Shown: one piece after another, positions 25,156 to 37,124 of the stretch | Position numbering within the stretch: position 1 is the first letter of the stretch | How the letters are laid out: the number at the start of each line of letters is the position of its first letter | Made by a program: the position numbers and the translations under genes | Assembly: GCA_036345935.2 (NCBI GenBank) | Contig: JADWOT020000002.1 | Location: 15,532,913-15,596,912, forward strand | Length of the DNA stretch: 64,000 nucleotides | From: Taenia hydatigena | Lineage: Eukaryota; Platyhelminthes; Cestoda; Cyclophyllidea; Taeniidae | Reading direction: 5' to 3' | The notes under the pieces: model-generated | Databases searched by the model: none | Told to the model about the DNA's origin: nothing | The model's input: only the letters and a program-made list of their open reading frames with translations

Positions 25156-26719
25156 TGCTGACGTGGGTCGCTTTTATTTACTTTGAGCGCATTTTGTACC
25201 GCGATATATCTGCTGACTTCCTCAAATTACGACGAAATGTGGGCGATCGGATTTCCCTATTGTTGGTTACCGGTGATTTATTCGTAGCGATAAATTTCAT
25301 GTCGAACCTGCGGGTTCGCTGCTTGAGGGCAGTCGAGAAATCCCGGAGGAGTCAGCGGTAGCGTTGATGATCTGGTGATAATTATTGGGAGAAACCACAA
25401 AATTGAGCCGATGAAACTGTATGCAGACAGTTTAGCGATTGTATAATGTTAAACTTGACCAAAATTTCAGTGCTTAGCGCATTACTGAGCTGCTAACCGT
25501 GCGTTTCGGTCACTCTAGTGGTTGATTGTGAGAGTCCATCTATGAGATGGCGCTTCGTAGGACTTCCTTTCCCTTGCTGTAGTCGATAAAGAAATTACTG
25601 ACTTTAGCGGCAGCTGACAATAAAATAATGCATGCTGACTTCAGTGAATGGATGGAGAGTTTTGATTCTTGCAAAGATGGCAAACCGGTTGGGATGTAAC
25701 CTATCCAACTTTTCACTGAGTGATGGCATAATACTAGAGATCGTCTCAGCGCAGAGATGAGAAGAGATGCGAAATAACCCGGGCTCCAAAATGCCAAATT
25801 CATGAACCAATGCTTTGCTTTCTCTCCGTGAGGTCACTTGAGCTTTTTTATGTGGCAATTTGATTTCTGCCTGGGTAAATGACATGCCTCTCTAGCAGCT
25901 GGTCAATGTTGTGTCAAAAGTGGCTGTTGGTTGGAGACTTTTGATGATTTCTGCATACGGACATGATTTCTTCGCTTCTAAGAAAGGCTATCGAACCCCA
26001 ATTTTTCAGTTGCGAAGGCTGCGATAAGTGTCCCCTCTGTTTAATACAGTCATTGGTGCGCTGAAAGACTTTGCACTCTCACCATGAGTCTTGCTGCCCA
26101 ATTAAGCAAAGTGAAATTCATTGGGCACTCCTTCCATGACGCAGAGAACCACAGTCCCATGGGATCGAGTATGTGCGTGAAGGCAAACGCTCAGAAGGTG
26201 TCACAAACTTGACCCATATCTCGTGCCTTTTCTCGGCTGTAAGTGTAGCGGAGGTCGTGGTGATTGTGTCGCCTGGTGGGAGGTACGGTACTTGTCAACT
26301 CCCCCCATACTAACGTTACATATATTTGATGTGCTGGCTGTTGCAAATTGGCCTAATGCTCCTTATAGAAAGTATTATTTCTTTTTATAATTGGCTTATT
26401 TAAATAGCTATAAGCATACAAGGTGGGATAGGATAGTGAAATACATGTAGGAGTTTTCTTGGTGGCTGACTGCATTTATTTCGTGCAAAAAAAGTTTTTG
26501 ATGGCTAAATACAATGCCACATCTGAGTTGCGATGTACCTGTGGAATAAAAAAGTAAAAAAAAACAATGTTTTCAGAAATCATGTCTTCCCTGTAGAGGA
26601 CATAGAGATTCCGGCTGTTTAAACCCCATTTTAAATGGATATTGCTCCCAATGAGCATGAGCCAACTGACGAAAACGTAGAACCCAGATTGCCAATTCCG
26701 CTTTAACCAAATGCAATTT
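25156..26719. other. No firm gene; one minus frame noted
   Basis: A 93-codon minus frame (25604-25885) has globular-looking composition (EFGILEPGLFRISSHLC) but no recognised domain, splice support or poly(A) signal. The remaining sequence is AT-rich and unremarkable up to the satellite. Confidence 0.3.
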
Positions 26720-28580
26720 AATTCTATTAATTTCCACGCGAATGCGAATTCACCCTCAATGAATGCAAGTTTATTGTAATCATTTCCGCGACAATGCGAA
26801 TTTCACCTTCAGCGAATACAATTTTGTAGTAGTGACCCACTCGTGATTGCGATTTTGCTCTCTTTGTGAAATTTCGCAATATTGATTTTCTCCTGATTGT
26901 GAATTTTACCCTCACTGGATCAAATTTTGTAGTACTGATCCTCTCGTGACTACGAATTTCGCAGTCTGCATGAAATTTTGTAGTAATGATCCTCTTGTGA
27001 TTGCCAATTTTGCTGTCACTGAATAAAATTTTGTAGTATTTATCCCCTCGTGATTGCCAATTTCGCTATCACTAGATGCAATATTGTAGTACTGGTTTTT
27101 TCGCGATTGCGAATTTCGACCTCACTGGATAGTATTTTGTAGTATTGATCACCTCGTGATTGCGAATTTTACTCCCACTTGATAAAATTTTCTATTATTG
27201 ATCCCCTCCTGATTGCGAATTTCGACCTCACTGGATGAAATTTTGTAGTATTAAACACTCGTGATTGAGAATTATCGACCTCACTGTATGAAATATCGTA
27301 GTATTAATCCCCTCGTGATTGCGAATTTTGCTCTCACTGGCCAGAATTTTGTAGTATTAATCCTCTTGTTATTGAAAATTTCGCCCTTACTGGGTAAAAT
27401 TTATTAGTATTGTACCCTCTTTATTGCGAATATCGACCTAACTGGATGAAATTTTGTAGTATTGATCCCCTCGTGAATGCGAATTTCTCCCTCATTGGAT
27501 GCAATTTTGTAGTATGATCCCCTCGTCATTGCGAATTTCGCCCTTACTGGATGAAATTTAGTAGTAATGATCAACTCTTGATTGCGAATTTCGCTCTTCC
27601 TGGATGAAATTGTGTGGTATTGATCCCCTCGTAAATGCGAATTTCGCCCTAATTGATGCAATTTTGTAGTATTGATCCCCTCGAATTGCGAATTTCGACC
27701 TCACTGGATGAGATTTTGTAGTATTAAACCCTCTTGATTGCGCATTTTGCCTTCACTGGATGACATTTTGTAGTATTGATCCTCTTGTGATTGCGAATTA
27801 CGCCCTCATTGGATGCTATTTAGTAGTATTGCTCCCCTCGTGATTTCGATTTTCGCCCTTACTGGATAAAAATTTAGCAGCATTGATGCTCTCGTGATTG
27901 CGAATTTCGTCGTCATTAGGTGCAATTTTATAGTATTGATCCCCTCGTGATTGCGAATTTCGCCCTCGCTGGATGAAATTTTGCAGTATTAAACCCTCGT
28001 GATTGCGAATTTCGCCCACACTGGATGGAATTTTCTAGGTTTAATCTCGTGTTTGCGATTTATGTTCTCACTGGATGGAATTTTTAGTCTTATTCCCCTT
28101 GTGATTTCGAATTTCGCCCTTACTTTATGAAATTTTGTAGTATCGATTCCCTCGTGATTGCGAATTTCGTCCTCATGGGATGCAATTTTGTAGTATTGAT
28201 CCTTTCGTGACTTCGAATTTCGCCCTTACTGGATGAAATTTGGTAGTATTGATCTTCTCGTGATTGCGAATGCCGTCCTCACTGGATGGAATTTCGTAAT
28301 ATTGATCCCCTCCTGATTGCGAATATCGATCTCACTGGATGAAATTTTGTATTACTGATCTCCTCGTGTTTGCGAATTCCGCATACACTGTATGGTATTT
28401 TCTAGGATTAATCCCCTCGTGTTTGCGTTTTTTGTCTTCACTGGATGGAATTTTTTATTCTAGTTCCCCTTGTCATTGCGAATTTTGCTCTCACTTGATT
28501 GAATTTTGTAGCATTGATCCCCTCGCGGTTGCGAATTTCGTCGTCACTGGATGGAATCTTGAAGTATTTATCCCGCTTTG
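26720..28580 (+). repeat. 53-bp satellite array A, about 35 copies
   Basis: Head-to-tail units with a period of 53 bp and occasional 1-2 bp indels. A typical unit starts GATCCCCTCGTGATTGCGAA, continues TTTCGCCCTCACTGGATG and ends AAATTTTGTAGTATT. Units are best conserved in the middle and degenerate toward both edges, as expected for an array homogenised by unequal exchange. Frames through the array (27404-27661, 27816-28019 minus and others) are by-products: the period is not a multiple of three. No spacers or associated protein genes occur, so it is not a CRISPR array. Confidence 0.95.
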
Positions 28581-28710
28581 ACAAAATTTAATTGAAATGG
28601 CATGTAAGAAAAAGTATCCTTAAGAATGGAACAATTACCACTTTTCCATCCGAAAGCTTCTATTTAGACATTTCAGGATGCGGCGAGTAATTTTTCTGTC
28701 ATTAATTCAA

Positions 28711-29406
28711 TTACCATTTCGTGCGTCTAACAGAATCCCGTCTACTTAAATCACGCACCCTAACCTCCTCTTTCGAGAGCGGTAAACCCTCTTTTAAGGC
28801 GAATCTACCAGCTTTGCTGACAGACTGGGCGTGCGTTCAGTGATTTCAGCTAGCGAGACCTACAGGAGGGACTAAATCATGTGTTATTCCCAAAAACTAG
28901 GTAGATGGACACGAGATGGCTAAATAAGTTAGCAAGTTCGCACTTCTAAAATGTGTCGCCTCTCCCAGTTTTAAGTACATCAGACGCTCATAACTTCCAC
29001 CACTTGCTTAACAAGTGAAGATACCACGCATGTAAACGCTTCAAATGTTGGCTAACCTTAACTGAGGTGACCTCAAAACGCGTAAACTATTCAAAAGCAT
29101 TGCCAAATTATTGAAACAAAATTCACCACACAGATTTGTTGGACAGAATAATACATTACGGAGCAGATTAAAGACGAATAATTAAGCTGACGTTTGACAC
29201 CCCAATAAACAATAGGCAAAAAAGCAAATATAAAAAATAGCAAGTGGATGACTAGTTGCAGGAATACGGAATGGATGGATAGTGAACTAGACTGTTAAAC
29301 GACGGCAGTCTTCACCTGCAATTTTACTCTTCCTTGCCTCCAGCTCCGCGGCGTTGACATGCGTCCAGACAGGACTTCCTTCCGTTTCTGCGAACTCCAC
29401 CTCCAT
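28711..29406 (-). CDS. Candidate two-exon gene for a small charged protein
   Basis: Exon 1 29406-29316 starts at a well-placed ATG (GGCCATGG, in-frame stop upstream) and ends GCAG|GTGAAG in phase 1. It encodes MEVEFAETEGSPVWTHVNAA followed by a charged segment. A phase-matched exon 2 may start at 28811 after GTCAGCAAAG and ends TAA at 28711; the product would be 63 residues with a strongly basic tail (RRDSVRRTKW). The acceptor is weak and an alternative CAG lies 10-15 nt upstream in another phase. No family was recognised. Exon 1 is the better supported part. Confidence 0.3.
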
Positions 29407-30924
29407 GGCCGTCGAGAGCCTGAGTTGCTACGGTTGAAGCAGCATGCTTGCGATGGACTGTCTCTAGCTACACTGACATCTGAACGTGCGTAGCCTACAG
29501 TGCTGCGCTAGAGGACGCGAGTTCCTCACACTTTGTCGTGTAATTCGCTTCTGCCACTTTGCGAATTTCCAGCAGTGGGCATCCCTGTACGTCTCCGCTG
29601 CTTGATGTAGTGTTGTAAATACACCTGCTTGAATGACAAACATTAATAAACAGACTTTCTTCAATCACCCACACACCTCACATATGCTTAAAGCCTTCCA
29701 GCAACTCTATTTCTGTTTTAGACTTACATTCAAATGCCGCCAGAAATATAAAAGTCCTACGTAGGCAAGCCGATGAATAGGTGAAAAAGTGGGTGAATGG
29801 ATGGGTTAATAGACGAATAGTTAGCTGGACTAAGCGGTTTAGTTTTGGATTTTATATCAACTAGAGAATCGTTTTTCTCATAATGTTTTATGGGACTAGA
29901 GACAGTTTTAGGTACATTTACCGTAGTAGAGCAAGACAAATAATTCGGAACCCCAGTTAGCTGCTGCGAAAAATTCTTTTGTGGGATGGTTGAGCCAGTA
30001 ACCAGATATTACTTGAGAAAAGATCTCTCAAAAGTGGCATGATGAGCGCATTCTACAGCACTGCTAATTCCAGAGAGGACTTCAAAGGAGCAACGGGGTA
30101 GAGAGCCTGAAACACTAAGGCTGTCCTCCAGAATTTCAATTCCAGAGGTGAAAATTTTCGCTACATAAACCTATTGCGCTTGCATTGTCTCATTTGTTGT
30201 GAAGAGATTCAATCGGTAGTGAAGAATGCCTATCCCACTTATCACTTTGGTGAAATGAAGAGCAAGCGGACATTTAAACAACCATTGAAACTGGTGAGCA
30301 CACACAGATGTATCCAATGTTACCTCCAGCGAAATGAACTGAAGCACATCCAGATATTTTTCGTTTTGACAACTACCGCTGAATTCGGAGAATTGTTTGG
30401 AAGGACGATGTCAAAGTGGCCCACCACTGGAGGGAAGGCGCGTCCTCTTCCTTTAAGCGCGATGGCAAAGCATACCTTCCACCTCAGGCCCAAAATGCTC
30501 AGTAGAGATGGCCTAAAATACAAAGTCTAAACGAAGTCATTTGATGAGCAATAAAGCGATGACATCTGAGACGTAGGGCCGAAATCGGCCCACGGGGAGG
30601 ACCAATTAATGCTTGCTTACGAAACTTTCAGATACACACAGAAATTCCAGACGATCAATAAGAACAACCCGATTATCAATCACCAGCTAACCGAAAAAGG
30701 AACTGTGTCGAAACTTTTACCGAGGTGTCCTGCAAAACCAAGGAGGCGCCATGTCCATTATATAACTTATTAGCATCACTGCAACACTTCAGTCCGCAAT
30801 CCAAGCCCCTCTTAATAGTGCATAAGCTTTGCACGATTCTTGCCTTTCTCATCAAAAGCAAAGACACAGTACTTAGCCGGCGCTTCTCCACTACCACTGT
30901 AGTCTTCGAACCATCTGTGTTGTT
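29407..30924. other. No firm gene; several ambiguous frames
   Basis: A minus frame at 29464-29664 starts with a signal-peptide-like MKKVCLLMFVIQAG and ends Cys-rich; a plus frame at 30174-30530 and opposing frames at 30676-30955 are also open. None has splice or promoter support that would separate it from chance. Confidence 0.25.
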
Positions 30925-32202
30925 ATGTCTCTCACCCAACGGTCGATACCACTAACTATTGCCAACCACAAGGAGCTTAAAGAAATATTACTAAAGGAAT
31001 ATGAAGAACGAAAAGAGGAAGTGTATTACTCAGCCACGTCAAGTCGCTCTCTCAATGGACACGTAATTCAGCAATTAATCACCAGTCCTTCCTGTATTCA
31101 AGAAGTCCCCCCCAAGCATCTTCCAGCTACATCGAATTCTATCGAACAGGTAGATCTCGACCATCAGCTTTTTTGGGTCGTCTGTAAGTCACGGAGTCAC
31201 CGTGAACAACTGTGTCTACAGTCCATTACGCACGCACCAATGCGCACAAACCATTGACTATTAGACATGGAGTGCTTATTTGCCTAGTGATCATAGCAAC
31301 ACAAGCCATGTTCTATTTTAGAAACAAAAATTTCACGAACTATCAATGCAACTGTCTGCCACCCATTATTTCATAGCATCTGGGTACCAGTCGTGCGGTC
31401 AACCTCCATCGTATCTGCTTAAATGTTGAAGAGGAGGAGAAGAGTACCAACCATTGCACCTTCACTCCCGTTCCACATCGCTGTTTGTTGCTAATAACGC
31501 TTTGGTTCAGAATAACACTGACCAAAATGATTTTTAATCGTATTTTGTTTAGTACGAAGGGTCCGCTTAAGTGTGATGCCCCTCAACTGATTTAGGGCCA
31601 CGAAGATCAAACTGATTAAGTCATTTGGTCAGAAGGAACACTTTTCGCTACTGCCTGCTACACTTTTATCGAATACTACACGTAAACTAGACGAAATGCC
31701 TGCTTTCGCTTCAACCTTTGAACCGACTTGAGCCCCAGTTGGTTGCAGTCAATGAGTACGAGAAATCAGTGGGAGAACAGTAAGGAGTATCGTATCGATG
31801 CGGATGCTTGTGCTTCCCATCGGATGTGTTGTCGAGTTTTCGTGACTCAGAAAGGGTAAGAGTTGAAGCAATAACCTGAAAAATGTTGCCAAAATTTAGC
31901 TATTTGAATCCGTTAGGCATTTGACAGCGACAAAAGATGGATTGCATACCGTGAACAAGCTGCAGTGTAGGGCTTCTAGTAACAGGCTTTTCAGAGACCA
32001 CGACGCAAAATCAGAACCAACATTACTTAAAACGATTAGTCTACGCAATGTGGGCCACCTCACCGAGTGGTCTAAACACAAGTTCATTGCAGGCTACAAT
32101 CTCCCGTATTCACCGATCGGACAGAAGCTTCAACACTTTGAAATCTTAGCAAATAGGTATCACCTATGTGAAAGAGTAACCTATGCAGGTTGGGCCTTTT
32201 AG
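30925..32202 (+). CDS. Unrecognised two-exon candidate gene
   Basis: Exon 1 30925-31183 starts ATGTCTCTCACC and ends with a strong donor GTCGTCT|GTAAGT in phase 1. Exon 2 starts at 31928 after CATTTGACAG in the matching phase and runs to TAG at 32200-32202. The intron is 744 bp; the product would be 177 residues, soluble, with a Lys/Glu-rich helix-prone segment near residues 15-35 (KELKEILLKEYEERKEE). No domain was recognised. Its 3' end faces the 3' end of the minus-strand candidate at 33238-32377, a convergent arrangement. Confidence 0.33.
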
Positions 32203-32376
32203 GCACCATATCGGATTCCAGGACGCGTAGCATTAGCAATGGAAAATAGGAATCCATAAGTGAGCAGCAGTCGAATGGGGCGTATCTTCTATGACATTCA
32301 AGTAGCTTTAAAAAATGAGAAAACTAAACAAATATTTGGGCTAAATTTTAGTGATATTTAATCAGCCGAGTAAAGG

Positions 32377-33238
32377 TCAAGTTTGGTTTGACCAACATTT
32401 GTAATAGGAAAGGGAAGACTCGCATTTCGGGCAAAGTGGGCGTCTCATCCACCAACTGCTCCGATACGTCGTCAGGATTATATTTCTCCCCCTTCTCCAT
32501 GTCTCCGTGTCTACGTGCGACGTTGATGGTGTGAAATAAAGGAACATCAAGGCTTGATGCTGGTAGATGTGCATTTAATTAGCGAAATTAGAGAGGCACT
32601 ACGATCATCATCACCGTCGCCACCAACGCTGCCCTGGCCTCACCCACTTCGTCGCCATCCACTTCCACGCCATTGTCCACACTTGAGCTCTACGCAGAGT
32701 AGAAATACAGACAGGGAAATGAAATCGGTCGGCTGCCGTCACTGCCGTCTCCTCCTTCTCCTACTCCTCCTCCCCTCACACGAAAATGTCGCCATCTACG
32801 TCGACGAAAACACTCGCTACAAATAGTAAGTCAATGAGTGAGTAGTAAGGTGCCAACAGTGCACGAGAACGAGGGTGAAAGAGAGAGGAGAATGCGGCAA
32901 GCAAGAAAGACATTAAGGAGCTAAAGAATATGAAAAAAAGAAGTAGGCATAGGACAGGCGGCATAAGATTTGAAATAGCCATCCAGCATACATGCGGACA
33001 TCGACATAGCAGATGATGAGATCGCCGACAGCAGTGCCGATGACGCTAATGACTCACCTTCATTGCTAAGATAATCTTCCCGGACAGCCGTCAACACACC
33101 ACACTTAGACCAATCCAGATACTGACAAGACAGACTCATTATTGCTGCAGTGGGATTGCGCGACATGATTTTAGTGCTCGTCAGACCAAAGCCACAAAAA
33201 GCGAGGTCATAACGAAGCTTCACATGCGTCGCAGCGAT
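32377..33238 (-). CDS. Unrecognised four-exon candidate gene
   Basis: Exons 33238-33058, 32816-32780, 32689-32644 and 32559-32377. Donors are GAAG|GTGAGT (excellent), GT|GTGAGG and TGG|GTGAGG. Acceptors are TTTGTGTAG, ATTTGTAG, TCTGCGTAG and ATCTACCAG. Phases match at all three junctions (1, 2, 0); introns are 241, 90 and 84 bp. Two internal exons are only 37 and 46 nt. The first listed exon is internal, so the 5' end is missing. The last exon contains PLCPKCES followed by YYKC, a possible metal-binding cluster. No family was recognised. The first exon is the strongest element. Confidence 0.33.
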
Positions 33239-33852
33239 CTACACAAATTTTTTGCAGAAAATCAGCCAGTTTATCTCTCATCAACATCGCCTCACCGTAG
33301 CGAAGCACAGCACAACGCATTTGGTTCAAGATTGCTACTTCTGTCAATAGCAGTAGATACGCATTCGTGTAAACAAGCGCAGGATTAACTTTTATAGCAT
33401 TCCAAACTACACCTCAGCCATAGTACTACACCACTTGCGGAAATTCTGCATTCAATGAACAAGGCTGCGCACAGTGACCAATGCAGCATACATTCAAGCT
33501 GAAACAAGAGAGATTTAAGTCTGCTCGTGTTCTCACTTAATAAACAGTTAGAATTTGTTTGGATTTGTCAGTGTTCACGTCTTCAAATGCAACGCTACAT
33601 TCGGTATTCATAAAGCTCGGTGTAAGGAAGGTTGTGTCATTAATATATGGTCTTATGATGCAAAATGACTTGTCAGGTAGAGAAGGGTAGCGGTACCAGA
33701 GAAAGCAATGATCTCATTCACGTTTCCTCTCCTCGCATGACCAAGTCATTGCTTTCGTGGAGTAGATGAGCCATTAGCTGGAAGGCGTTGGGTACCACCC
33801 TACCGTTACTGAAATGAGCTGAGAGGGAACAGCATCGTCGAAGTGTATGCAG

Positions 33853-34327
33853 GCATTATGATGCACACTGAATACATGACTTGCAGTCGTAAGTACCAGC
33901 CAGTGAACGTGTCGACGACTGGCATGGTAAGCGCTTTTCCTCCAGCCAAAGTGAATAGCGTTTTGTTAAGAACGCTACCTCTCCTACCACAATGCGGCTC
34001 AAAAAACACAAGGTTAAATTACACAGGTACAACTGTGGTTAATCGGTGGAGCAATTGAATTGTAGCAAGTGCGCTCTGCACTACATTGCCCCTGCCTAAC
34101 AACCCTACGCTCACATTCCTTTCATTAACTTCACATAAGTTCATATGAAGACAGGAGGTGGAGTTGGAAGTGACGTTGTCATTCACAACACTGTCGCACA
34201 TCTACTGCAAATGGACGACTCCCGGCATGAAAGCATAATCGGCCATCTACCAACTAGTCATGCGTTTAAATCTAAACCTGCCTGCCACTGTGTCTGTCTG
34301 TCTGCCTACGCACCTACATGTCTGTAG
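33853..34327 (+). CDS. Candidate gene with small symmetric phase-1 exons
   Basis: Exons 33853-33888 (36 nt), 33946-34026 (81 nt) and 34155-34327 (last, TAG). Both internal exons are multiples of three, flanked by phase-1 introns of 57 and 128 bp. Splice sites are GTATGCAG, AGTC|GTAAGT, TTTTCCTCCAG, ACAG|GTACAA and GAAGACAG. Translation across the junctions reads MTCS-P-KVNSVLL and NYT-G-GGVGSDVVIHNT. Exon 1 has two ATGs and might hold the start. The minus strand is also open across part of this stretch (33806-34009), which lowers confidence. No homologue was recognised. Confidence 0.3.
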
Positions 34328-34399
34328 CTCTGTCTGTCCATCAGCAGTATTCAAATCTTACGACTGTCAATCGATTATTCATCATTCATTCATTCATCT

Positions 34400-34530
34400 T
34401 CTAGTCCTTGCTACTCGCAGCAATCTTCTTTCACCATCGGTCATGGTTCTTTCAACCTAATACCTTTAAGTACAGCGCGGCTAACTTTCGTCAAATGTGT
34501 TGGAAAATGAAGTCTGCATAACTGAATTCG
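34400..34530 (+). repeat. Dispersed repeat C, short copy
   Basis: Matches 36880-37000 in the same orientation and 42130-42280 in inverted orientation. Landmarks are GCAATCTTCTTTCACCATCGGTCATGG and the AAATGAAGTCTGC end. Preceded by TGTC/CATT simple repeats. Confidence 0.6.
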
Positions 34531-34539
34531 ATCCACAAG

Positions 34540-35466
34540 GCATCCACTCATAATTCCAAAACTGAGCATTACTCTTTAACTTTGTGCACATGCTCACATT
34601 AACCTTGTATTGCTCAGTCCTTTACGTTCCATCACTTGACCACAAAACGTGCTTTGTGGGTGGATAACTTGAGTAGAGCCACAAGCATCCGCCGCTTTCT
34701 TCAGCCTTCCAAGCCTGCTACTGAAGTCATCAAGTAGGCACTGCATTACGAGTCTCGATCTCTTGCGTCAGTTGCGTTAATGTACTTTCTCCCACTACTG
34801 TTTGTGCTATTTCCAGCAGGGAACGCTAATGCCATTAGCAACACAATGCTTGAGCAGTCCTTAAAAATTGGATGAATGAGTGGATGAGGAATGGGTGGAG
34901 GGAAAATGGGTGGATGAGAGGGAGAGTATCAAACGGATAGATGGATAAATACGGTGTGTGTAATAAAGGGACCCACAGATTTAAATTACTACGACATGAC
35001 ATCAATAACGTTGTCATGCTGCTACGTAAAGGTCTTAACTGCTAGCCGTGCTTGAATAAAAACCTTTCTCAAGCCCGTAATTCCTCCTTATGTTCCAGCG
35101 GACCCACCCACGTTGAAAAGGAAGACATTCAGTAGTTACCCTAGCAAAGTAGGCAGGTGATGAAAAAAAACGCTACATTCAGATTACAGCATTGATGAGA
35201 GAGCTCATTTGATACTTGAAGACATCCAGACGAGACAGTATCCACACCACCACTTCGTTCAATCACACCCAGTACAACCGCTAGTTGTAGATCCTCATCT
35301 CCTCCTCAGAACCCTCAATGTCTAATGCATCGAGATGATGGTCATCATTGGCCACATCGCAGGTGAATCAATCCAGCAGATCAGAATAGGCCTTGTGCCA
35401 CCCATCAAATGCAAAATGAAATGCAAACAAAGTTAGTTAAGACATTGGAGCACGATGTTATTCTGT
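34540..35466. other. No gene recognised
   Basis: Short frames only, with purine-rich low-complexity sequence near 34865-34930. Confidence 0.35.
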
Positions 35467-35809
35467 CTACATAATGGTGGGGATCATGGACCCCACACGA
35501 AAGACGCCCTTGAGAGGAACATCATCATAATGCCATAATGGTGGAATAATGAACGCTTTTAGCGCGAATGTAGAGGTTGAAGGAGGTGTGGGAGGAGGAG
35601 TGGGCGTCTGCAGATGCTGTACCCTAACAAGGGAGGAGAGCATTGAAGAATTGGCTGCTAGAAAAGGAAAGAGGGAGTGTGTACTGCGTCGGTGGTTTGT
35701 TGGGCGCCAGACGTCGGTGATGGGAAGGAGGGACGGAGTCACTAACTTACCTAGTCGTCGTACCTTAGCCACCGAATGGGTCGTCACCGGTGGATGAAAT
35801 GCATTTTGT
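35467..35809 (-). CDS. Candidate terminal exons of an unrecognised gene
   Basis: Exon 35809-35751 follows acceptor AGTACTTAG and ends CTAG|GTAAGT. A 93-bp intron closes with an excellent tract, CTTTCCTTTTCTAG, and the last exon 35657-35467 ends TAG. Phase is 1 on both sides. The translated end has a proline-threonine run (TPTPPPTPPSTSTF) and then KAFIIPPLWHYDDVPLKGVF. The intron is one of the best-formed in the window. A plus-strand frame (35549-35797) overlaps. Upstream exons were not found, and no family was recognised. Confidence 0.38.
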
Positions 35810-36244
35810 CTAAGTACTACGTGCCATTTGGTCTTATTTGGGATGGGTGGGCAGCAAGGGAAAGGCTAGGGGGCGGTGCAGTGCGTATGAATTAGTGGAG
35901 GAGATATCATACTACGAATTGAAGCGATTTTGGTCAGAGCTCATCTGTGACTGATGCTGACCTATCAGAACAAATCAATGTCTGAAGACTGGGCCTTCAC
36001 TTCGTGGTATGGCCTTCGCACCATCCTACTTGCCCCACAGACCTCCTGTACGGCAGTTAGGAGTGTGTTCTAACCACATCAATGCACACTCTGTGCTGTA
36101 CCTTCATTAGTCTTCTTTTTTGGGAAGCAGTTACTGTACACTTAAATGAATCACGCACCACGAGTCGCCAAAATGAGCAGTCAGCGACTCCACCTCCTCT
36201 TAAGCATTGGTAAATGCAGAGCCCAAGCCACTAGCCACACCTGC

Positions 36245-37005
36245 ATTTAAGTTAAACTGGCGCAGAAATTAGGAAGTGAGATGAAGTAGTTGCAAAATAA
36301 TGAGACTGCTTTGAAAGCATAGGGGTCAGTAGGTGAGCGTGTGAGAAGACAACGTGAACTCGTGGGCCTATGGTGTCTTGGTTTAGGCGTACATGTATGA
36401 GCCACGTGATGTCTGCATGCAGCATGGTGAAATAGAGCTTGCTAACACTCCTGACTGCATCTCTCCACACTGCCCAGAAAGCACGAATTTAGCATCCATC
36501 CACTCACAAATTCACCCACCAATCTGCCTCTCCATCCCTCACCGTCCTCCTCCATTTATTCTTCCATTCCCACCTCCATCCTCTTATACATCCTTCCGCC
36601 ATTCCAGCATACGTCCATCAGTCAACCTTCCTTCCCAATCCCTCTCTCCCTGCCTCCCTTTCTTTTATCCTCCACCTACCCAACATTCCACTCAACCTAT
36701 CATTAATTCCATTCCTATGCATCAAGCCATTAATTGCTTCCAACTTTTTTTACCCAATTCAAGTGATTTTCATCCACCGCTCCAAACATAGTACCGCTTG
36801 TTGTGCAGTCATATCCCTCTGACACTGGTCATTTCGCCTCACACTTAATTCATTTGCCAGCCATTTCCCTCCAGTCAAACACCACCAACAGCAATTTTCT
36901 GCCACGATCGGTCACGGTCCTTTCTCTCGTGTGCCTTTTGGCACAATGTGACTCACTTTTGCCGAGCCAGTGGGAAAATTTAGTCTGCGAGGAAGCTGTC
37001 CTGAC
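36245..37005 (+). repeat. Dispersed repeat C, long copy
   Basis: The first part (36245-36480) matches 41600-41850 directly (shared GAAAGCATAGGGGT, AGTAGGTGA, CGTGTGAGAAG). The middle is a C/T-rich tract (36490-36790) that generates a long low-complexity plus frame, not a gene. The last part (36880-37005) matches 34400-34530. Confidence 0.65.
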
Positions 37006-37124
37006 GACTTCTTTAGCTTCATCGATAGGCTAGGAAAAAGGGCAATGTGTTCAGCTAGCAAGATTTCAAAGTCGATCTAATTCAATAGCAACTGTATGAT
37101 TCACTATATTGTTGCTTCTCTCAG

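Noticed and set aside
26720..28580. Repeat arrays considered as CRISPR or protein-repeat genes
   Set aside because: Units are head to tail without unique spacers, the genome is eukaryotic, and 53 is not divisible by three, so neither CRISPR nor coding repeats fit.
32554..32826. A 90-codon plus frame with Pro- and Leu-rich runs
   Set aside because: Low-complexity composition (CAC/CTC-rich) and overlap with a better splice-supported minus-strand model.
36393..36791. A 132-codon plus frame rich in Pro, Ser and His
   Set aside because: It is a translation of a C/T-rich low-complexity tract inside dispersed repeat C; the copy at 41.9 kb has the strand bias inverted.
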